The notes under the pieces were generated by a model. The model was given only the letters and a program-made list of their open reading frames with translations, was not told the DNA's origin and ran no database searches. The translations under genes and the position numbers were made by a program. Shown in pieces: positions 57,391-64,000 of a stretch of DNA of 64,000 nt; the stretch's first letter is position 1; each line of letters begins with the position of its first letter. Source of the stretch: Diphasiastrum complanatum (lineage: Eukaryota > Streptophyta > Lycopodiopsida > Lycopodiales > Lycopodiaceae); contig CM055107.1 of assembly GCA_029204225.1 (NCBI GenBank), forward strand, positions 17,938,718 through 18,002,717, read 5' to 3'.

Positions 57391-57600
57391 TTTGATTCTT
57401 TGGTCTTGAGTGAGTCTATCAAAGTTGATGGTATCAACTATCAAGCATGGTGTTTCAAGATGAAGAACATTCTTGTCTTGGCATATTTTTATGAGAGATT
57501 GTGATGGGCTTGGAGATCATGCCCACATTTTCAGATGGTGGATAGCCAAGTCGAGAGATGATCCAATTTGACAAGAGGTCAACATGTTCGTCAATGAAAA
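57391..57600 (+). pseudogene. Copia gag N-terminal fragment
   Basis: Plus strand ATG followed by VDKFDSLVLSESIKVDGINY and QAWCFKMKNILVLA, the UBN2-type gag start, then a stop. It lies only about 40 bp from the oppositely oriented integrase fragment. Confidence 0.65.
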
Positions 57601-58120
57601 TTTGATATCACATGTTGCAACAACATTGATAGGGAAGGCCGCAGCAAGTAACGTAGTAGCTTGCAAGAACTCTGAGCAGATCATGCAGCAACAATCACGC
57701 AGCAACAGTCCAACACTTTGCACTCCTAAGCATCAGAATACCTTGCAGCAGCAGCAACAACAGTCCAACAAACTGGTTGAGTGCAGTAGCAGAGATAGAA
57801 AAAGATCAACAACAATGGCAGAAAATGATATGTACTAGTAGCTAAAGTGATGGTGGGCATTGGGCAACAATTTGCAAATATCTTTTCTCTGATATCCTGG
57901 TAAGCAGCAGCAACAATTTTACCTGATTGTTTTTTTCGAGATGGTGTGCACTTTCTGAGCTTCTTGTTCCTTTGGCATGGTAGTGTGCAGTCGCATTTAT
58001 TGAACTTCTTCTATGTGACATCCTGGTGGGCTCCACCCTGAAATTTGGATGCACTCTGCCTTCTGACAATAACATCAAATTTTACGGTGGCAGGTGAGCA
58101 ATTGAGCATGCCAGATCTCT
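57601..58120. other. Unassigned sequence with CAG/CAA runs
   Basis: Short glutamine-codon runs (CAGCAGCAGCAACAACAG near 57746) without a plausible gene; possibly decayed gag low-complexity sequence. Confidence 0.4.
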
Positions 58121-58990
58121 ATGAGCTCGGGACCACCGTCCGAAGTCAAGCTTTTGGAAGAGCTTCAGGGAAACGATTGTTGGTTGGTTCTTGGAATGGG
58201 TTGGATTCGGTGGATATTGACCAGAATACAAGACGGGGGGTGGCCACAGGTTCGTGAACCCGATACGGTCGATACGGACTGGACGGATCCAATCCCACTT
58301 GTTTCCGATGTCGTTTTCCCCAAAACATGGTTTGTGCCGGGAATAACGTAGTTGGGCCATGGAAAATGGACTATTTTTGCAGGTTTAGGGTTTAGGGTCC
58401 AATTTCCCGAACAGTGTTAGTTTCTCCTGGTTTCTGTTCCGACCAGTGGGCAGCGTTGAGGGTAATATGCAGGGATCCTGAACGGTCAGGTTATGAGCTC
58501 GGGACCTCTATCCGAAGTCAAGCCTCTGGAAGGGCTTCAAGGAAACGGTTGGTGGTTGATTCTTGGAATGGGTTGGATTCGGTGGATATAGACCGCAATA
58601 TGGGGGTGGCCACAAGTTCATGAACCTGATACGGACTGGATAGATCCTATCCCACTCATTTCCGACGTCGTTTGTCCCCAAAACATGGTTCGTGTCAGGA
58701 ATAACGTAGGTGGGCCATGGAAAATGGACTGTTTTTGCAGTTTTAGAGTTTTGGGTCCAGTTTCTCCAAACGGTGTCGGTTTCCCCTGTTTTTGCAGTTT
58801 TAGAGTTTAGGGTCCAGTTTCTCCAAACGGTGTCGGTTTCCCCTGGTTTCTATTTTGGCCAGTGGGTAACATCGAGGCTAACCTGCAGGTACCGACCGGA
58901 CCCTGAACGATCGAATTATGAGCCCGAGACCTCCGTCCAAAGTCAAGCTTCTGGAAGGGCTTCAGGGAAACAATTGCTGGTTGGTTCCTG
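58121..58990 (+). repeat. Tandem repeat, ~372-bp unit, about 2.2 copies
   Basis: Units begin at 58121, 58493 and 58918 (each ATGAGCTCGGGACC or close). The second unit is 53 bp longer because the stretch GTTTTTGCAGTTTTAGAG ... GGTTTCCCCT is duplicated within it. The third copy stops after about 75 bp. The unit contains a short telomere-like GGTTTAGGGTTTAGGG. Its open frames are repeat copies, not genes. Confidence 0.85.
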
Positions 58991-58999
58991 TAGCATACA

Positions 59000-59539
59000 A
59001 ATAATGGGCCAATGAGTTGAAACACAGGGGGCTGGGCTAGATTAGGGCTTCTTGCCCAATGTAGTTTTCAAAAGCCAACTTTGGGTGGCTATTGTTGTGA
59101 GACCACCATGAATTTCAAGGGTGGCTTTATCCGTTGAGTTTCATATCAAAGTTCTGAGCCAAGAAGGATCTTTTAGCAAAAATTTGAGGGATGGAGGGAG
59201 AGGCAGGGAGCAAGGGACACGAACAAACACTAACTTGAAGGTGCCACATACACTAACTATTCGGTTTATGCATTTCGATATGTTGTAGGGCAGTATGGTT
59301 TTATTTATATGGTTTTTACATGGTTTGAGAGAGTATCGGTAGATGATATTTATGCTAAAAGTAGATCTTGACAAGTCAAACCTGCAGACTCCGTATTGTT
59401 GGTTTGCTGGCGTTCAATATGGTTCCATATGATTTCACTTCACATAACCTATTCAAATCGTGTGTTGTATCTGAAGTTATATGTATTTTCTATCTAAACC
59501 TTTGGATCTTAAGTTCCACCCTTGAACTCCTTTGCTGCA
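59000..59539. other. Unassigned sequence between repeat arrays
   Basis: Begins with a partial unit of the next repeat (AGATTAGGGCTTCTTGCCCAATG at about 59040). No gene is visible. Confidence 0.4.
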
Positions 59540-59806
59540 ACCATTCTTGAGGATGCAGTTAGCAGTTGAGTTCTGTTGAAGTCAATGTTTGCAATAAAGT
59601 AAAGTTTCTGGCTTGTCCCAAGGATCAAGTTGTGGAGCTATTGCTGACCTGCCTCTTCCATAATAAATGCAATCAGCTACTACTAGGGGACAAGTGAAAC
59701 TTCACATCCAAAAGGCTTGTGAACCAAATCGAACAAGTTTTTGGCTTATAGCAAAAATTGCTAACTTTGCTGGTTCTTTGGACCCTGAACCCTGAACCAT
59801 AACATC

Positions 59807-59863
59807 AGATGGGAGAGGAGTTGAACCTCTCACAGGGCCAAGACCCTGCCTACCCAGCCATCT
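59807..59863 (-). other. tRNA-like fold, copy 1
   Basis: Minus strand: closing stem AGATGG/CCATCT; stem CAGGG/CCCTG with 7-nt loop TCTTGGC; a 2-nt spacer; stem AGAGG/CCTCT with loop TTCAACT, which looks like a tRNA T-loop. Only about 10 nt separate the first stem strand from the second arm, so a normal D arm is missing. The total is 57 nt, too short for a standard tRNA. Confidence 0.5.
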
Positions 59864-60460
59864 ACCTGCATACAGTTAGTTCCCATGTCTAGATTAGGGC
59901 TTTTTGACCAATGCAGTTTTCAAAAGCAGTTGAGTTCAGTTAGAGTCCATGTTTGCAATAAAGACAAGCTTCTGGCTTGACGCAAGGATCAAGTTGTGGA
60001 ACTATTGCTAGCTGCCTCTTGCATAATGTGGGTTTAGTTTGCAACCTAGGTCCGCTTGTCCATATGTTTTATGGCCCAAGGATCTAGTTGTGGAACTATT
60101 CTGAGCGGCCTCTTGCACAATGTGGGTATAGTTTGCAACCTAGGGCCTCTTGTCCATTTTAAAATACAAATCATTGCAATGGTTAGCTTTGATTGTAACT
60201 TTTGCAAATACACATCTGTCTTTGTATTAACGAAATCCACAATTCAACAAAACTGGGTGAATGTAAACTAACAAGAAGAGCAAAGACAACATCTCTACTC
60301 TATGGAATAGTGTTATGCAAAATGCAGTCAGCTACCACCAGAGAAGGAGGAAACTCCACATTCAAGAGGCTTGTGAACCAAATCAAACAAGTTTTTGGCT
60401 TATAGAAAAACTTGCTGACTTTGTTTGTTCTCTGGACCCTGAACCTTGAAGCATAAGATC

Positions 60461-60517
60461 AGATGGGAGAAGGGTTGAACATCTCACAGGGGCAAGACAC
60501 CGCCTACCCAGCCATCT
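60461..60517 (-). other. tRNA-like fold, copy 2 (degenerate)
   Basis: Homologous to copy 1; the closing stem AGATGG/CCATCT is kept, but both arms have mismatches. Confidence 0.45.
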
Positions 60518-60886
60518 ACCTGCATACAAGAAGTTCCCATCACCAAATTAGGGCTTTTCGAGCAATGCAGTTTTCAAAAGCAGTTGAGTTCAGTTGGAGT
60601 CAATGTTTGCAATAAAGACAAGTTTCTGGCTTGTCCCAAGGATCAAGTTGTGGAACTATTGCTAAGCTGCCTCTTGCATAATGTGGGTTTAGTTTGCAAC
60701 CTGGGTCCTCTTGTCCATGTTTTTTCTAGCCTATCCCAAGGATCAAGTCGTGAACTATTGCTTAGCGGCCTCTTGCACAATGTGGGTTTAGTTTGCAACC
60801 TACGGCCTCTTGTCCATTTTGCTGGTTTGCTGGTCACTGAACTTTGCTGATTTTGCTGGTTCTCGACACTGAACCCTCATAACATC

Positions 60887-60943
60887 AAATGGGGAAGGAG
60901 TTGAACCTCTCACAAGGCCAAGACCCTGTCTACCCAGCCATCT
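60887..60943 (-). other. tRNA-like fold, copy 3 (degenerate)
   Basis: Homologous to copy 1, with changes in the closing stem (AAATGG on the plus strand) and one arm. Confidence 0.45.
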
Positions 60944-60975
60944 ACCTGCATACAAGAAGTTCCCATCACCAAATG

Positions 60976-61813
60976 CATGTGAAATTGCAACAAATTGCTT
61001 GAAGAACTATTCAATCTAGTAAAAATTTTGCAAGGAAGAGTCCAAGAAATCGTCAAAAACTATCATGTGGTGTTGAAAGTTGAGCATACAAATTACAGCA
61101 AAATAAATTCAATTGGCATACCTGGTCCTACAAAAGATGATAGTTCTGGTCCAACACAAGCCAATCAGAGTCTTGAGGATAAATATCAAAACTTAGATTC
61201 CATCAGTACATATCGATTGAAGGCAACACATCATTCAATCACGTCCCGAAGTTCAAAATTATAAACCCTATAGGCATGAACCCTACCCTATACAGGAAAC
61301 ACAAAATGATAGCACAATGATTTAATAGTGGCCTAAGTTAAAAAATGGCCACATTACAAAAAACTTACAAAACCACGAATGGCAACAATCCATAGATCGA
61401 TGTTGCCACCGTAAACCCTTTAATCTATTCACAAAATATGTTGTCTCGTTGTTCTCTCTTAGATAATAATGCCCTAACCATCACTAGTAGTACTTGGTGG
61501 AGGGTGCATTGTTTTGCCAATCCCTTTGAGCCCTTCACCAATACTCATAGGCAACAATTTACCCATGACCAAGGTCTTTTGATACTTGAATTTTCTCTCT
61601 TTCTATTCCCACTCTGCTATTTTCCACTTCCAGATTGTCCTTGTGCTTAGAAGCTTCGAATTTCAAAAAGCAAGCCATTCTCAATGTCTACCATCTTCTT
61701 TGTCTTGGACCTCCCACATAGCTGCCACCACCTTCTGCCTGTTTTCCATCGTAACAACTGTGAGCCCCTCACTTGACTTGCGCATGGACTTCCTGCATTT
61801 GGCTATAATAGGG
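60976..61813. other. Intergenic DNA without firm features
   Basis: An 89-aa plus-strand frame (60995-61264) follows the repeat and has no recognisable motif. 61438-61813 is probably 3' flank of the minus-strand gene that follows. Confidence 0.4.
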
Positions 61814-62590
61814 CTAGGGTGTCGTATCATCACAAGGAGAATCAGCCTCCCTATGGCTAGGATCTGCAATACCAGACAATCCACAGGTGGTAACAACATG
61901 ATAAACATACAAAAACGTATCAGAAGAATTGTGAAATTATAATTACATATTAAACGCTAGATCACTTACATGTTCCAACTGGAGCAGAGGTGTCAACAAG
62001 CAATTCTCCAGGCTCGACCGCTTTTGATATTTTTGCATCCCACTCACTTAGAGTATTAAAGAACTCAAGGGTGACGTGGGAGCTGCTGTTCAACTTGAAG
62101 GCCCTCTTCTCTGATGGGCTCAACTCAAAAAAAGACTTTTCTCTGTAAGCTATCCTGGCAGATGCATATTCTAAACGCAAATTTGGCTAAAAATAATACT
62201 TCCCTGGCTAGTAATTTGTCCCATGCGAATATATGGGGTGACCCTGAACCCTAAACCTGAAAGAACATCATAACTAGAACACTGCATTTGCTTACCTTCA
62301 GTGAGATGTATTCCGTTCCCTGCTTCATGATCAATGAATACAACTGCTCGGGAATTCTAGATCAGCTTCGAAGGAGCTTCAGAAATTAAACTAAAATCAA
62401 AATCCAGATCATCTTTAGAGGCACTTTGAAAAGGAAGGCCATTATAATAAACAATTGAAGCAGTCATGCAAAATGTCCCCACCTGTAATCTGAGAGCTCC
62501 GTTTCAACGCAAAACGGTACATGGAAAAAGACAGGCAACAAAATAACAAATGTATTCGCAACAAAGGAGCAGCTACTCCTGCCTTATATG
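61814..62590 (-). CDS. 3' exons of an unidentified, spliced host gene
   Basis: Four minus-strand exons join in frame: one ending at 62483 (upstream limit uncertain, open to about 62590; donor GTGGGG), 62356-62296 (acceptor CTAG, donor GTAAGC), 62186-61970 (acceptor TTTTTAG, donor GTAAGT) and 61863-61814 (acceptor TTGCAG, stop TAG). The joined protein tail reads ...VPFCVETELSDYR, IPEQLYSLIMKQGTEYISLK, PNLRLEYASARIAYREKSFF..., TLEFFNTLSEWDAKISKAVE..., ending SPCDDTTP. Phases fit at all three junctions, which is unlikely by chance. It looks like a globular, mainly helical domain with an acidic C-terminus. I do not recognise the family. The start lies upstream and was not found. Confidence 0.55.
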
Positions 62591-63049
62591 ACTGGTTGAT
62601 GAACTTGAACAAACCAAAGTCTGGAATCAATTCTCAGGCTAAAAGAGATAAATATGAAGTGTGAAGTAGGATTTTGGCCTTAAGACATCAACTTGCTTTT
62701 TAACAAAATCCTTGCGATGATCATGGTACACGGAACAGATAGAGAGAATGGAGACGCATCAAGGTGCAATAGTCGAATGACTTACGAATGGTAACTACGA
62801 GCATAGATGGGATTATTACTAGTAGATTATTAGACCAATCCTAGGCACTCCAAGCAAAAGAGCCCAACACATTTTAAACCCTAATTAACTCTGGAACTTG
62901 AGCATCGGTTAACGCATTCTACATTTACCTTATTCCAATGGTCAGCTCGACTACAAGGCAAAAACAGAGGCATTCCCAAACCTTGAACTTCAAAGCAAAA
63001 GCACCTAGTGATAGCCCATTCATCCATCACCCTCAACCTGATGCATTGG
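62591..63049. other. Probable upstream intron or flank of the minus-strand gene
   Basis: No recognisable exon, repeat or transposon. Confidence 0.35.
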
Positions 63050-63212
63050 TGAATTTGTTCAATTGGTTACCTGCTAAAAAGGTGGACTGGTGCTTGTATC
63101 AGGGTGGCCCACCAAGGATGCTGATGATGTAAATTTGTCAATTGATTACCTTCTAAAAAGGTGGAATGGTGCTTTGTATTATCAGGGTGGAGCCCACCAA
63201 GAATGCTGATGA
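63050..63212 (+). repeat. Tandem duplication of ~80 bp
   Basis: 63050-63127 and 63129-63212 are near copies (AATTTGT.CAATTG, CTAAAAAGGTGGA.TGGTGCTT, CAGGGTGG, CCCACCAAG.ATGCTGATGA). A partial third similarity (AAAAAGGTGGAATATGTG ... GGAGCCCAC) lies at 63278-63312. Confidence 0.8.
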
Positions 63213-63312
63213 CTCTGAGAGAGTGTGTGCAGAAGTACCAAAATGGTAGAAAACCGTTGCTGCTGCTTTGATATTCCCAAAAAGGTGGAATATGTGTGGA
63301 TGGAGCCCACTA

Positions 63313-64000
63313 CTCAGCTTCCAATTCCACCTCTGCTTTCTGCTGCCAGCGGTCCGATGAAATGGAATGAATAATGAACTGCCAGCTGCCCACACAACAC
63401 ACCTGTCAATGTGAGCTTGTGCATCTACGTTGAGCAGAAGACAGAGTTTGATGATCGTTGAGCAGGCTGCAGAACACTGAACTTTGAGCAATTGCCAATG
63501 TGAGATCACTGAGATGACAGAACCTGTGCAATGAGCTGAACCTGGACCTGGGAACCACGCTGCACCTGTCACAAGAAAACCTGCAAACCTGTCTCGTTTG
63601 CTAAACAGTCAGCAAAAATGCCACCTGCCAAACCAACTCACACGCATTTTCACAGGCTGTGGAGGTCAGCACGAGTTGGAAATCAACCCGCGCTCTCCAA
63701 GAGCTAATATCAAGCTTTCCTCCAAACCCTGTCACCCAATAACAGGTTGAGCTACTCTGATGCTGCCATGGAAAGGGCTCTCCTCACCCGTTCAACCCCT
63801 GTTGACGACAGGTGAACAGGTGACATGGAAAGGGCTCCTAATAAACCTACACAAATGTGGGAGACATTGAAATCTTTGCTTAAGATCACCTCCTCTTTTT
63901 GTATTCTTTTTTCAAAGCAAAGATTCTTAAATACGAAGATGTTACAAGGTGAAATCCAATATGTCTTACTTGAGAAGGATCAAGGAGACAAAGGACCAAT
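63313..64000. other. Right end of window, no supported gene
   Basis: A minus-strand frame of 139 aa (63153-63572) overlaps the duplication and has no motif. Two GACATGGAAAGGGCTCCT-like words (63767 and 63822) form a short local repeat. Confidence 0.4.

Larger units (their letters stand above)
59540..60975 (+). repeat. Three diverged copies of a ~350-650 bp repeat
   Basis: Copies at about 59540-59890, 59892-60545 and 60546-60975. Shared parts in order: AGCAGTTGAGTTC...GTTTGCAATAAAG; GGATCAAGTTGTGGA.CTATTGCT; CCTCTTGCATAATGTGGGTT (itself duplicated within the second and third copies); GGACCCTGAACC; the tRNA-like segment; GCATACAAGAAGTTCCCATC. Copies differ by insertions and deletions. Confidence 0.8.

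Noticed and set aside
58385-58400. Telomere-like TTTAGGG units
   Set aside because: Only two units, inside a tandem repeat; too short for an interstitial telomere array.
59807-59863. Functional tRNA gene
   Set aside because: No D arm, only 57 nt, and an atypical anticodon loop without U33; kept only as a tRNA-like fold.
60995-61264. 89-aa open reading frame as a gene
   Set aside because: No motif, no splice context and directly adjacent to repeats; support is too weak.
63153-63572. 139-aa minus-strand frame as a gene
   Set aside because: It overlaps the 80-bp duplication and has no recognisable domain or splice support.

Overview
The window is nuclear DNA of a land plant with a large, transposon-packed genome. 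Evidence: plant-type Ty1/copia and Ty3/gypsy LTR retrotransposons with tRNA-complementary primer sites, long CT/GA microsatellites, an intron-rich plastid-isoprenoid gene with canonical GT-AG introns, and very low gene density. I suspect a fern or gymnosperm rather than a small-genome flowering plant, but nothing here proves it.

Layout. 1-16.3 kb is a retroelement pile-up: an intact, young copia element (copia-A, 1384-7541), a truncated gypsy element on the minus strand (gypsy-B, 7542-13481), and a second minus-strand gypsy (gypsy-C, LTR ending at 16334) that gypsy-B interrupts next to its gag. 16.3-18.3 kb is one inverted copy of an unrecognised repeat family, here called R1. 19-24.4 kb holds copia fragments, LTR-like sequence and microsatellites. 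24.6-29 kb carries a foldback structure and then the one clear host gene, a six-exon phytol/farnesol kinase (VTE5/FOLK type; 339 codons assemble without a frame break). 29-32.5 kb is mostly featureless with copia scraps. 32.6-41.5 kb is a second R1 copy split by an older copia (copia-B, 33363-39475) that has a clean 5-bp target duplication but unusual LTR termini. 42.1-45.6 kb is the third and longest R1 copy. 45.7-57.6 kb is a mosaic of at least four broken copia elements, with scrambling, an internal inversion and internal deletions. 58.1-61 kb is tandem repeat sequence, including a tRNA-like fold present three times. 61.8-62.6 kb contains the last exons of a probable, unidentified host gene on the minus strand. 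The rest shows only a short duplication.

The most unusual signal is R1. In all three copies the same ordered set of five small hairpins occurs. Each has an outer stem, a 3-nt bulge on the 5' side, a 3-4 bp inner stem and usually a 6-nt loop near TGGATT. The stems change between copies by compensating substitutions. The hairpins are followed by a conserved block and, in the two plus-strand copies, by homologous open reading frames of no family I recognise. R1 looks like a mobile or formerly mobile element with a structured leader.

Apart from copia-A's gag-pol, the retroelement genes are broken. The two host genes share no obvious pathway.
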